Of a stretch of DNA of 64,000 bases, positions 12,401 through 23,231 are shown one piece after another; the first letter of the stretch is position 1, and every line of letters starts with the position of its first letter. The stretch spans positions 1,116,001-1,180,000 of the forward strand of contig NC_089245.1 in NCBI RefSeq assembly GCF_000512585.2. Reading direction: 5' to 3'. The notes under the pieces were generated by a model, which did no database searches, was not told the DNA's origin, and saw only the letters and a list, made by a program, of their open reading frames with translations. Both the position numbers and the translations under genes were made by a program. The DNA is from Kwoniella bestiolae CBS 10118 (Eukaryota; Basidiomycota; Tremellomycetes; Tremellales; Cryptococcaceae).

Positions 12401-14492
12401 TTGCTCCTATACAAGTGGGAGTGCCCACTCCTGCCAGCGCACCTAAATCACCTTGTAAGTATTGCTATTCTCACATGGCTTGCAAACAGGACTATTTGCT
12501 AATATACTACATTGATTCCATTAGCTTCGACATCTCCGGTAGCTGCCTCTTCTCCTGCTCGAGCCCGAGCGCCAACATCCGAAGAACCACCTTCATCACC
12601 CAAGGCAGAGGATGGAGATGCCACTCGACGATCAGGTATAGCCGCTCGAATGGCTAAATTAGGGGGTATAAAATTTGGTATGCCACCTCCAACCTTCAAG
12701 AAACCTCAAAACATCACGTCACCTTCTTCCGAGTTACCTCCAGCTGAAGAAGGACATGTCGACTCGCCAATCGATAAGGAACCTCCACTCCCTAGCCCAA
12801 GAGGCGAAGTGCCTGCGTCCCCAGTCAGAGGTGGAGCAGAAGTCGAAGGCGAAGAAACACCTGAACAGGAAGCTGCTAGACGAAGAGCTACTTTGGCTAG
12901 GTTGCGAGCTGGTGGTGCATTGGGTGGATTCGGGCTGTTCAACCCTGGTGGTGCAGCTGAGGCTGAAGAACCGAAAGAGGATCTCAGGGGGATAGAGCAG
13001 GAGAAGCCTGTACAAGCGGCGGAGCAGGTGGAAGACGATGAAGATGATGCACCTCCCCCACCACCGCCTGTGAGACCTCCCGTTCCAGGTGGTAGACCAG
13101 TCCTTTCTCCTCCTGCAGATCTCCAGGAAGAAGGCGATACTCCCCCACCCCCTCCACCTGGTAGGCCTACCATATCTACTTCCCTCGGTAACGACCAAGC
13201 ACCCCCTCCACCAGCACGAGTCCCGCAGACACCTACTTCTCCCATTGTAGGCTCACCTGTAAGAACACCATCGGGTAGAAGACCACCTGTACCGCTTGAA
13301 AAGAGGTTCTCCTCCTCACATAAGAGGACAAGTACAGCTTCGTCGGCTATAATACTTGAGGATCAACCTACATCGAGTATTGGTTCAGGGGAATGGCAAA
13401 TCTCCGACGAACCAGCTGCGATCATGTCCAGCCAGCTAGAGCAAGGTGAAGAGGACGCTCCTCCACCACCACCTAATAGACCTCCTCCGCCTCCTCAAGT
13501 GCAAGCTCAAGCTCGACCACCACAGGGATCGCCGAGACGATCAGGATCAATCTTATCTAGGAAATCTAGAACTTCTATCGACATCGCACCTCCTACACCG
13601 TCGAAGGTTCCCCAGCAACAGGAAGTACCTCCTTCACCTGTTCAACAGACTCTCGCTAGACAACCTTCTATGTCTCAAGGTGGCGGTGGTAGACCAGGAT
13701 TCGATCAGTTGAAAGAGGCTTCGCAGACTTATGGAGCGCAGTTGGCCAGATCTGCTCATAACATCTTTGCTCAGGGGAAGAGAGCTCAAGTCGGGGTGAG
13801 TGCATAACTTTCTAGCTGATCCTGTAAAAATGACGATATTCCGACAACAGCTGATTTAATTGTACCGTTATAGGATGGAAGTCCCGCTGGGTTCGTGTTC
13901 TTCGCTATGGACAATGCCCAATTGCCACGACCCAATCTTGAGAAGGGATGGGGTCAGGTGGTATTTGAACAAGAGGGTGGATCGATCCTGAGGAGATATG
14001 ACGATGTGAGTTTTGTCGTTCATATACGTATACATCAAATGAATTCCGGTGGAGATCGTCTAAAGGTATTCGTAGCTGACACGATGTGACGGATCCAGCC
14101 CCGCCCAGGTGATATAGCCGCATTCCACGATTCCAAACTCAAGGGTAAGAAGGGATTATCAACATATAACCAGCATGTTGGGTCTGTCGAGGAACCTTTG
14201 ATTGGGATTGTGGCGGAGTTTGAGGAGAGGAAACATAAGTTGAGGGTATTGCAGGTCGAACGAGGCGTGAGTGTTGGCTTGATTTCCTTTGGCTCTGGAA
14301 GCTAGAGGGAGGTGGAGGATGGTCGGCTGATAATTGTCTGCTTTCGGTTGATAGGTCCCTGAGGAGGTCAGTTATAGATGCGAAGATCTGAAGAGCGGGA
14401 AGATCATTGTGAGTTACACTTTGCTCAATCATGATTCGATTTGCACTAATGCGCTACGGTTCGATTTATAGGTATATCGACCTGGTCTATAA
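9402..14492 (+). CDS. BBC1: Bbc1/Mti1-like SH3 and proline-rich actin-patch protein
   Basis: Endocytic actin-patch adaptor; in yeast Bbc1 binds type I myosins and Las17 and restrains Arp2/3 activation. Nine exons: 9402-9430, 9498-9551, 9626-9713, 9841-12454, 12525-13795, 13874-14005, 14099-14266, 14355-14408, 14472-14492. They join to 1476 aa. Residues 1-65 form an SH3 domain (SFAKDETIRVTG, DDEDWLIGENLDG, GGFPKDFI). The large middle is low-complexity: acidic stretches alternate with PPPPPP runs followed by Arg, which are SH3 or profilin ligands. It contains repeated helices (MKDRLAFFAAA, LKERMAALQGHGAFGG, IAARMAKLG twice). The last 160 residues match the C-terminal papain-fold-like domain of Bbc1/Aim3 proteins (PAGFVFFAMDNAQLPRPNLEKGWG, YNQHVGSVEEPLIGIVAEFEERKHKLRVLQVERG). 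It is longer than yeast Bbc1 because of the linker. Confidence 0.9.
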
Positions 14493-15138
14493 GATGGGTA
14501 GTGGGATGTGTAAAGTTGTAATGCAGTGATATAGGGAGTGACACCCTGGAAATGGGATTGGAATTTAATGTTGGAAATTGTTAGATACCTCATAACGATA
14601 TACATAATAACTTGATGAGGACTTGTTGATGCATGAAATGATTTTGTGTGAGTCTTCGTACCTTTGCAGCGATTGCAGCGTGATCTTTGCGACTTCCCAA
14701 CTGGATCGATTTTATCACAAAGGTGACTGAATGACTAATCCTGTCAAGGAACGCACAGTCAATGCGAAAACGATAGAAATGAAAATCCATTTGCTCATTG
14801 AAGTCAAAAGGAAATAATCATCTCTTCATGTGTGAAATCATGATAGGCAAGCAAGAAAATGATTCATATGGGATAGGCAAAGGTATGACACAGAAAGCGA
14901 AATGAATAAATGAAAGATACATAACATAAGCAAGGAATATGGGGTTTGGGGTTTGGGTATATATGAAGAAGTGAAGGTGACGTTATAAATTGTTTTGATG
15001 GGAGATTAGTGGGTATTTGTCGTGCTTTATCATGTCCGTCCTCCCTTCGTCCGACCTATCTGGTTCAAATCGAATGAATATGACCAGCTTCAATCACCTA
15101 TTCGGAGGATCAGGTCTCCAACCATGTCTTGAAGGGGA
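14493..15138. other. Convergent intergenic between BBC1 and GPB1
   Basis: 3' flanks of two convergent genes. AT-rich (for example 14870-15000), with no supported exon. Confidence 0.5.
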
Positions 15139-16761
15139 CTAAGACCAGACCTATAACATCACATAATCTGTCAATCACCCGCTTGCACTACCCTCAAACA
15201 CGCCAACTCGACTCACCTTCAACAGACTATCCCAACTTCCCGTACATAGCGCCACGCCATCCCCACTGACACCCATACATGAGATCCTATTCTCATGACC
15301 TGCCAACACACCGATACGTTCCCCCTTGAGTGTATCCCAGACATTACAGTTGTAATCGTCATACCCTGCAAACAAGACTCGACCGGAGATGGAGAATGCC
15401 ACAGATGTTATACCGCATAGTATATTATCGTGAGCGTAGGTGTTAAGTTCCCGGTCGGCTCGGAGATCGAAGAGTTTACACGTCGCGTCGTCTGATCCGG
15501 TCGCGAAGGCATCGCCGTTGGGGAAGAACCTGATGAACGTGAAGCAAATTAGAACGACTGGTTTGTCACTTTGATATGGGAAGATACTCACTGCACAGCA
15601 TTGATATCTGATTCGTGGCCTGTGAAAGTCTGGACGGCCTTGCCTGTTCGGATGTCCCATACTTTTGCTGTGGCGTCGCATGCACCGGAGACGAAGAGGT
15701 TGGCGTTGGGTGCGAGAGAGATACTACGATCAAGATAGGATATCAGCTAATACTCTATCACTTCGAGCTCGGGAATCTTCTGCACCACTCCTGATGAATT
15801 TTGTCCTCTCACAATGAGATATTCGATCGAGACATCGAGCTTTAAAATTTTAGAGGGACAATTACCCACCTCATCACATCACCCGTGTGATCATTGAACT
15901 CCATCGTCCTCACGCCCTGCTCTATATCCCACAACATACAAGTCATATCCCCCGAAGACGTGACGATCTGCCTATCATTGATAAACCTACAACAACTCAG
16001 ATACCCAGAGTGCGCCGACAGCTCTCTCGCAACTTTCACCTGACCTCCTCCAGGACCACCAGGCGAAGCACCCCGAAGCGAATAGATCGAACAGATGTTA
16101 TCCAATCCACCGCATGCCACGAAATTACCGGAGGGGGCGTACGCGCAGGTCATCACCCAACTCGAACGTAGTGGGATGGCATGTACTTTGTTGGTGGTGT
16201 ATGCGTCCCATACGATCAATTTACCATCTTGAGAAGCTGAGACTAGATGTCGTTTGTCCGCTGCCCAATGCAGGGCGTATATCTTGGCGAGGTGGCCTTT
16301 CAGCGTCCGACGTACTTTGAGGGTCATACGTGGTAAGGGTGGGGTGTCGTTGGCCATTGCTCGGACTATGTGGGTGATGGCAGTGTCAGCGTACTGAGTG
16401 TGAAGAAAGGCATCTGCTCATCGCTTATATGGGTGTTACGTCCATGTTTCGTTTCTCGATTCTGTCAGCTGTGCGACGGCCCACTGCAAGTGGCACCGTG
16501 CAAGACATGTCTCCCAGAGTAGTCCTCAACCACTAAATCTATACTTCTTAGCCATCATCACCTTGCTTTGCCCGTACTCGCCCAGACACACGATCCAGGT
16601 GAAGCCTTCTTCTACCCAATCCCGCAAACTATTTCATAAGCACACGAGAACTCACGACTGGTATCGGCAGTCTGATCCTTTGCCGCTCTGATCTTATCCT
16701 TCAGCGCATCCGCTTCTCTCCGCGCCGCCGAGATCTTCTCTTGTATTTCGGCTGATGACAT
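15139..16761 (-). CDS. GPB1: Heterotrimeric G-protein beta subunit (Gpb1 type)
   Basis: Canonical Gbeta, partner of a Ggamma, acting at the plasma membrane in receptor signalling. In Cryptococcus the equivalent Gpb1 controls pheromone response and mating; that role here is inferred. Exons in gene order: 16761-16656, 16365-15870, 15723-15592, 15529-15217, 15150-15139, giving 352 aa. An N-terminal coiled coil (EIQEKISAARREADALKDKI) is followed by RMTLKVRRTLKGHLAKIYALHW and seven WD40 blades. Near-invariant stretches include LVSASQDGKLIVWD, YTTNKVHAIPLRSSWVMTCA, CGGLDNICSIY, SGYLSCCRF, SGACDATAKVWD, FFPNGDAFATGSDDATCKLFDLR, and AGYDDYNCNVWD. The last exon is only 12 nt and encodes VWS-stop. The start at 16761 gives the complete coiled coil. 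Confidence 0.97.
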
Positions 16762-16860
16762 GGTGTATGGGTGATGTTATATTTGATTAATGGGGATGAT
16801 GGGGGGGGATTGATGGTGTTTAACTGGTGAAGAAGGTTTAAGAAGAAAAGAACGATATTG

Positions 16861-16971
16861 CTGTAGATCTATATTGGTCGTCAAGGTGTTAGCTTTATAG
16901 CAAAATTTGAGCATGCGGTGATGTTATGTGGCCGGTGGCCTAGGTGCAAGGGAGTAGACTAGAGTACTCAC
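16861..16971 (-). other. Probable 5' UTR intron of GPB1
   Basis: Read on the minus strand: donor ACAG|GTGAGT at 16971, a GCTAACA branch-like motif near 16890, and acceptor TCTACAG ending at 16861; 111 nt. It lies 100 nt upstream of the GPB1 start. All three splice elements fit the consensus of the coding introns in this window. Confidence 0.6.
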
Positions 16972-17741
16972 CTGTATCGATTATAATGATGCTGGTATGA
17001 TGAGTTAGATCTACGTTGTGATGAGATGGGTTTTTTATATATGCTGGATGGTGAGTTGTCGAGATTGAATAGATGTTGAAGGTTGATTTGGGATTGGGAT
17101 AGGTATGGTAACCAAGACAAGATTTGCTCCAGTATTAGCAGGGTAAGGTGATCCGTGCTGTTTATATGTTGACGCTTGGGTTTCCTGCGTATTTCTTTAG
17201 TTTAATTGGAATGACGGTATTAACGAAATATGTAAGTGGGATGAAGTAGATGGTTTGTGCGTCGTTGTCAAGCTGTTGATCAGGGAGTGAAAGGTGATAT
17301 GATGTTGATGTGATGTGGATGTGAATGAGATGATTATCGGGTCAGATGTTTGTGAATAGGTGATGAAGGGAATACGAGTGACTGCGAATGCGAATGTCCG
17401 AGAACAAGAACAATCCCAAGCACGAGGTGATGGGTAATCCAGAAAGGAAGATCGGGAACAGATGGTGTGTATGTGTGTTGGATATGGGGAAGTGCGGAAT
17501 GATCATTTAAAGGTGACGGGGGGAAATACGTCCGAAGGTCAGGTCAGTCATTCATACTCGTACCATGTTATATATGTCAACACTCACCTGTGAATGATCT
17601 CGGGTCGTGTGTATACCGATACCTTTCAAGTCTGATCTACTAGCAGGAAGCAGGGAAGAACAAGGTCCACGCCGTGTATGTGTATGGCTGTTGGCTTGAT
17701 CCCGTTGATGAGGCTTCCACACCGCTTACACCACCTGGCTA

Positions 17742-17761
17742 CTGCTGCTGCTGCTGCTGCT
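17742..17761. repeat. CTG trinucleotide microsatellite (about 6.7 copies)
   Basis: Uninterrupted CTG units in the GPB1 upstream region. Not part of any supported reading frame. Confidence 0.9.
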
Positions 17762-18313
17762 ACCTCCTATAAGCTGAGAGAGGAGAGTGCGCGGGGCGGT
17801 CAGTGCTTTGTCGATGATGGTACCTCTTGAACGGATGAGATGGGATGGGATGGGGATCCAGCGAGGGAACTAAGAGAGAAACTCGATTCAAGCTAATTTG
17901 CGTATGATGTTTCACCTGATTAGCTGTCCAGCTGGTACGTAAACGTAGATCACAACGTCAACAACTCACCACCTATATCTCTCATGCATCCATCCAGCAG
18001 CCTGTCATGGGTTCTCGCTTCGTCTCTCTATCACGTATCGTATGGTGGTGAATGCTGAAACACACACAACACACACAAAAATTGAAGGTTTGTGCTTTTG
18101 ACGCTTGTTGGTTGATGCTGATTGAATGGCTGTAGGCTGTAGCTGATGATTCCGGCAATGCAATGTTGGTTGATCCACTTGCCTGGCCCCGTTCCGTGAA
18201 AGGCAGTAGAGTACTCGTATGATTATCTATGAATCTATAATGGTGATGATAGCGACTCAACCGTGGTATCTATCTACGATCATGTCCACAGACAAGACGA
18301 GAGAGAACAATAC

Positions 18314-18338
18314 CAAGCACAAGCACAAGCACAAGCAC
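18314..18338. repeat. CAAGCA hexanucleotide repeat (about 4 copies)
   Basis: Four consecutive CAAGCA units, followed by a degenerate GAAGCACGAG. Non-coding, upstream of GPB1. Confidence 0.85.
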
Positions 18339-19251
18339 GAAGCACGAGGGAGAGATGGGATGGTCTGGTTTTTTAAGGTGTGGTGTGATGTGTGAGGATG
18401 TTCTCTATTGTCTATTAGGAAATTACTCCTATTAGACCCTGAATCGTGGTTTGTTTACCCTGGTTCCTCGATTGTTTAATTGTCAATTGGCAGAAAAGGG
18501 GGATTTTCGCTTTTCGGGCTTAGCTTTCTTTGGCTCAAGCTTGATCACTCTCCATCTCAGCTGAAGTAACGTGGATGTCATGAAAGAATGGTGTCCCTCG
18601 CTGATTCAGAGCGATCGATGGTTGAACAAGCATAGATACCTGCAAGAACACGCTGAGGAGTATAACATGTAGCAAAACAAAACAAGTAAATCAAGGCTTG
18701 TCTGCCTGTACGAATATACTACAGATAGGGGAAATTATCACTTGGGGTCTCCAAGGCATACTGCATGTAGTCTGTGTTCAAACCCCATCTTGCTGTCACA
18801 CTGCTCTGACAAACGGCAACAAATTTCGAGTTCAGCGTCGCCCAATGAAAGGATTCTTAAGGCTTTTCAACAAGGGATTGTAATTTCAGATCACGAAGAT
18901 GATATGCTTTTGTGCTAAGAGGCTGATATTCTCGTTCCCAGACCCGACCCTCTGTTGCCATGCGTCCAAGTAGTCGTGTAAGTGACCTTCTGATAGACCG
19001 AAGTGAAACCGATGACCGATGTGGAAGAGGGCCACGTCAGAGACGCGGTGTCGTATTGGGGGGACATCGAGTCATGTTCGACAATCCTTTCATCTTGTCG
19101 GATGTTCTACCGTGTTTTGACAAAGGACCGACCTCCCCGAGCGATATTTATAAGCACATATATAAGTTGTCAATGTGTGATGACCTACTAATCATTGCAG
19201 ACGGAACTTATTCGATTACGCTAACACCAGCCGACCGGATTCCAAACCATC

Positions 19252-19725
19252 ATGTCATCTTCGTCCAAAACCACCACTTCCAGAACCGTTCCAAGGCTCC
19301 TCCCTTCCACCAGCCAGCTCGGTCTCATGAACGGTACTCGATTTACACCAACCATAGGTAGTGTGAATGAAAGCTTCTCGATGTACATAGCAGCCGCAAG
19401 GGAGCGAAGGGCAGCTGCTTTGGTATCAATGGAAATAGCCAAGTTGTTGGGGGCGTTGGAAGGAGAGGCGGTTGGGGTCGACACGTCTATCGGTCATGCT
19501 TTCCGAATCAACACGCGTATTCCAAAGCCAGATGACTCTGGAGATGAAAGTATCTTCAGGGACACAGGAAAAGAAGGAGATCTGAATTATGAGGACCCGT
19601 CTTTGATGCCTGATCGATCGTTCATATCGAAGCAAGGGCCCAGGTTCGTCGTTAAGAGGGATGGTGTTTGCCGGGATACGCTGAAAGCAGCGCTGGACGC
19701 GGAGAAGTCTGATAAAGAATTGTAA
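19252..19725 (+). CDS. Orphan intronless protein A (157 aa)
   Basis: A single open frame of 157 codons starting at an ATG in the context CATCATG. Product not recognised. It has a Ser/Thr-rich N-terminus, a predicted helix in the middle (MYIAAARERRAAALVSMEIAKLLGALEGEA, shown here only as a landmark of the helical region around residues 43-72), and a charged C-terminus. Near the C-terminus is QGPRFVVKRDGVCRDTL, which resembles a segment in each of the next two genes. It has no signal peptide or membrane segment. Being intronless is unusual here, where ordinary genes have 5-9 exons. It may be a lineage-specific gene or a divergent member of a three-gene tandem family. Confidence 0.55.
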   Translation: MSSSSKTTTSRTVPRLLPSTSQLGLMNGTRFTPTIGSVNESFSMYIAAARERRAAALVSMEIAKLLGALEGEAVGVDTSIGHAFRINTRIPKPDDSGDESIFRDTGKEGDLNYEDPSLMPDRSFISKQGPRFVVKRDGVCRDTLKAALDAEKSDKEL

Positions 19726-19791
19726 TTCAGCCGTCAACCACGGCGTGTGACTGGACACAGGGCAGGCCAGCACATTGGATATTAATTCATA

Positions 19792-19803
19792 TACAGTACT
19801 GTA
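19792..19803. promoter_or_regulatory. 12-bp perfect palindrome TACAGTACTGTA, copy 1
   Basis: Self-complementary 12-mer between orphan genes A and B. The same 12-mer recurs at 20412-20423, 12 bases before the start of gene B. Its role is unknown; it could be a binding site for a dimeric factor. Confidence 0.4.
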
Positions 19804-20411
19804 TTTGCCTAGAAAACCGTAAGTTAGCGAAAGCATCCTGCACATCATAGCATATCATCTCCCTGTTCCCGATGATGTGAAGTGGCTCTTCCCATTTTAT
19901 GCATCTGCACCACAGCTCACTTTGAAACCACTGAGCGTACTTTGTACTTGATTGCGCCCTCGTAGGGTCCATCCATGGCGGTACGTTAAAGCATCGTCGA
20001 GTGGCGAGCGACGGGGGAGCTGTGTGGGTCTTCCATCGTTTCGTACATCGCACAAGTCATAACACAGAGGATCCTCGCTTGCATTCCATCCTTTGTGCCA
20101 GTCCATCGAGGTCCCGTATCATCATGCGAGTACAAATCAGTTCGGGACTGCCTCGCCAGGAGATGTTCTCTTCGACCACTTGAATGCCTTCCATTCTGAC
20201 ACCTGACGCTCTTGGGGCTGTTCAAATCCTTTGTCAAAACCTCGAGTCAGGTTGCAAGGATCCACACAAACGACTTCGAATTGGCCTTGAAACGAAAGTG
20301 AGGCTGCTCCCCCTCGACCTACAAGTACATATAAACACACACCCACAAAGCGTTGTGCAATTGTCATTGTAACATACAGTACGATTACCCAAAACTGTTT
20401 GTTTAACGTAC

Positions 20412-20423
20412 TACAGTACTGTA
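20412..20423. promoter_or_regulatory. 12-bp perfect palindrome TACAGTACTGTA, copy 2
   Basis: Identical to the copy at 19792-19803. It lies in the leader of orphan gene B, immediately before its ATG. Confidence 0.4.
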
Positions 20424-20434
20424 CATCTCGCAAA

Positions 20435-21058
20435 ATGTCATTTCCTAACTCCCACAACACCCATTCAAATCGATATCCAACCTCAAGCGGGAACGACGAC
20501 CCACTCGGTATCCGAGGAGTTGACAATAGCTTCATCCGACTTGGTGGCGGCACCTCTGCCCGGGGCTCTACCAATTTCAAAAGACAGTTCGACATGAATG
20601 ATATTCTAGCGGGAGGTCATTTCCCGCCTTTAGTACCGAAAAGCGGAGCCGCTCGTTTCCTGGGGGAGACTTACGGAGTACCTTCCGGCTCCAAGGCCAC
20701 TTCCAACTCGCGTGCATCCTCTAAGGCATCAGCGACCTCGAAGAATACCAAGCCAGCATCGGGAGGGGCAAAGGGGAGTGACGCGATTGGGGACTCTAAA
20801 TGGCGAGATCCCCGCGATCTCAACTTCCCAGAGGGGTTCCAATCCGTTGGTACGCAGGGAGACAGGTTCTACGTGGACGCGCATGGTAGATTCATTTTGC
20901 GTGAATTGACGGATGCAGAGAAAGCGACAGGTACCACTCGCCGGGGTCGAGAGACATATGGCACCAAGTTTGGAAGGGGGACTATCGAGATTATCAATAG
21001 GGATTACTTGAGCATGGGCGATAGGTCGGGGGGAATTAGTCCTGATACGCCTTGGTGA
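20435..21058 (+). CDS. Orphan intronless protein B (207 aa)
   Basis: Single-exon frame; ATG at 20435 in the favourable context CAAAATG. Product not recognised. The first 60 residues are Asn/Ser/Gly-rich. A Ser/Ala/Lys-rich low-complexity linker covers about residues 85-125. A more ordered-looking C-terminal part follows: LNFPEGFQSVG, then QGDRFYVDAHGRFILREL, then YGTKFGRGTIEIINRDYLS. It has no signal peptide or TM segment. The QG-x-RF-x-V-x3-G-x3-R segment resembles genes A and C, and YG-x2-FG recurs in gene C. I suggest distant paralogy, not proven. Confidence 0.6.
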   Translation: MSFPNSHNTHSNRYPTSSGNDDPLGIRGVDNSFIRLGGGTSARGSTNFKRQFDMNDILAGGHFPPLVPKSGAARFLGETYGVPSGSKATSNSRASSKASATSKNTKPASGGAKGSDAIGDSKWRDPRDLNFPEGFQSVGTQGDRFYVDAHGRFILRELTDAEKATGTTRRGRETYGTKFGRGTIEIINRDYLSMGDRSGGISPDTPW

Positions 21059-21604
21059 GGGATATGAGACTTTCGTCAGAGCTTAGGCGTACCGTCGATG
21101 CATTTTTGATCTCACTGCCACTGTGGCCATCCGTGTGGGCTCGAGAGCAGACAACTACGTGTGTATGATGTTGAGCTTGAGCGACAGGCACAATACAGTC
21201 TCACCTGCGCCACTCGTTCTGCGCCCCGCACTGAAAGATCAACAGCAGTACCTCTGTTCGTGACGATACAGTACACATTGAACTTCCGCTTGGTATGCTA
21301 TGTGTGGCAGCATGAAAGGATACCATGAAAGGTCTTCTTGTAAGATGGCCATGGCCTTGTATCGTCCAGTCATTTTGCTTCAGCGGTGTTAGATGTTGAG
21401 GTCGGCCGCTCTTTCAGCAATGCAAACAGTTCTATTCGAACGACAGATCAGCTTCACGCTTTGATCGATCCTGAGATTTACATCCACAACTAAGGGGGGT
21501 CAGGCAACTTGGATAAACCAGGTGGAACATTTTGAAGCAGGAGGAAGTTTACTCATTCTCCGTACAATAAAACCCCTACACCCCTGCCCTTGTCTAGTCC
21601 CACG

Positions 21605-22331
21605 ATGAATACACAAACCACCGACGACGCCTCGGCTGCTAACGAAGATAGCTCAGCCCCCGTCGACGGTACCGATCAACGTACAGATAGTTTACAAGAA
21701 GAGGACGAAGACATACCGTTGATTTACTCGTGTGACCCTGATCAGAGATTGCCACTGCTCAACTTCTCATCGGAAGTACCTACCACTCCATCGGGTGGTC
21801 GAGTCAGATCGTTCGTATGTACCTCTGAAGGTCCAGTATTTCTTTATCGACCCTTGGCTCCCCCTCCCACATGGACCGAAATTGATACTCGCCAGAGAAG
21901 ATCCGCGGGCTTTGAGACCACTTCTGCCGTAAACGAGCTGACCAGTGATAAATCCCAAGCCAAACCAAAGGAGATAGATTGGAGCAGATTTGATATCTCT
22001 TCAGAGAAACTCAGAGAGTTCGGATACGACCTCCAGGGCCAATTCGTGGTTATCGATCAAAATGCGAGGCGCACCGAGTCACTAGTCCAGGAGGTGCTTG
22101 AGAGTTTGGATCCGAGGGAAATAGGAGACGCGCAGTGGATAAATCATGAGATCTATGGAAGGATCAATTTCGGGGATAGGTGGAGATGGAAGTTCCAGAA
22201 TGTAAGTCAACTTACAGCACCCTCCGATTTGTCTTAGTGGTAAATTGATCGATTGACGGTTGGAAAGACAGTCATCTAATGGAAGGTTGGAGGAAACGAC
22301 AACCACCGGAGAGTCTTGGGAGACGACATAA
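21605..22331 (+). CDS. Orphan protein C (about 218 aa, one possible intron)
   Basis: Starts at ATG 21605 (MNTQTTDDAS...). Read straight through, the frame stops at 22235-22237 after 210 aa. A GTAAGT donor at 22202 and a GACAG acceptor ending at 22271 would instead give exons 21605-22201 and 22272-22331 and 218 aa ending ESWETT. I prefer the spliced form because KFQN sits directly before a perfect donor. Product not recognised. An acidic N-terminus is followed by a middle with LIYSCDPDQRLPLLNFSS and a C-terminal part with REFGYDLQGQFVVIDQNARR and EIYGRINFGDRW. Compare QG-x-F-x-V and YG-x2-FG in gene B. No localisation signal is seen. Confidence 0.55.
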
Positions 22332-22917
22332 AAGCAACATGGATCAGCGAGCTCTAGAGAAATCTTCTTTGTCGATGTCAGACTATGCTGTGTTCGGATC
22401 GCACTTGTGATATGCCGCGTTGGCTAGCCAAAGCTACCTCTGTCCAATTACCATATCGAGGCACAAGAGTAGGAAGATAACCACAGTGTGGAAACGGATC
22501 ACATACTGTATGCATGAGAACGTCTTCCCAATTTGGTCTTCAATATTTGCTGCTTCTCGTGGCATGCAGTATCGGCTATCCGAACGGTTGATTGTGGTCA
22601 TGACAGCATCCCTTAAAAATCATGTTTCTTCAGCTGTGCCTGAGACGAGAATTCAAGCTGAGACGCACGTTTATGGTCGTCTGACAAGATGATCAAATCA
22701 CAACTCTTTGCTGTAGTCAATGTCCATACCATATGTATGCTCAGCGAGCTAAGCTGCATGAAGAAGAGTAGCTGTCTCGCGAAAACAAGTGCAGGTGGAC
22801 GCACAGACAATTGGCTCCAGTCAATCTGGCAACAAGAGATACAAACGGATCCCATTTTGCTGGGCTCGTACCAAAACTCCCCTTGCGTCATCATCGGACA
22901 CACAAAACTACCGTACA

Positions 22918-22923
22918 CACGTG
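22918..22923. promoter_or_regulatory. E-box CACGTG (candidate Pho4 site), distal
   Basis: CACGTG inside the larger palindrome ACACACGTGTGT, 505 bases before the VTC4 start. CACGTG is the known core of the bHLH regulator Pho4, which drives VTC genes under phosphate limitation in fungi. The assignment to this promoter is inference. Confidence 0.45.
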
Positions 22924-23225
22924 TGTAAAACCGTCCAATTAATTCTGCATCAATCTCATTTTCATACATCATCAAATCTATAATTCATTCTGGCTCATCA
23001 TCATCGCTTCCCGGTATAGTCGCTCTCTCCCTCATTATCACTATAACTGTATACTTGTACTTGTTCAAACTGTACACAGTCACCCACACAGATACATACA
23101 CACGACATCAAATCGTTCTTCTTCTTCTTCCTCTTATCGTAATCTCAACTTTTGAGTTTTCACCACACATTGGGCACGTACGACGTCTGATTTCCCTCTC
23201 TTCATTCTTCAGCTGGTCCTAGTCC

Positions 23226-23231
23226 CACGTG
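23226..23231. promoter_or_regulatory. E-box CACGTG (candidate Pho4 site), proximal
   Basis: CCCACGTGCT, 197 bases before the VTC4 start. It is the second CACGTG in this promoter and lies at a typical distance for an activator site. Confidence 0.5.

Larger units (their letters stand above)
16762..19251. other. 2.5 kb upstream region of GPB1, also upstream of the orphan gene at 19252
   Basis: No supported coding exon on either strand. A 92-codon minus-strand frame at 17982-18260 is His/Ser-rich low complexity and is not believed. The region holds a well-formed leader intron next to GPB1, a CTG repeat and a CAAGCA repeat. Its length and the leader intron suggest a long, spliced and regulated 5' UTR for GPB1. 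Confidence 0.5.

Noticed and set aside
17982..18260. 92-codon minus-strand frame upstream of GPB1
   Set aside because: His/Ser/Thr-rich low complexity within the presumed GPB1 leader; no homology-like features.
18770..18800. Possible tRNA B-box-like GTTCAAACCCC
   Set aside because: No matching A-box or cloverleaf arms at the right distance.
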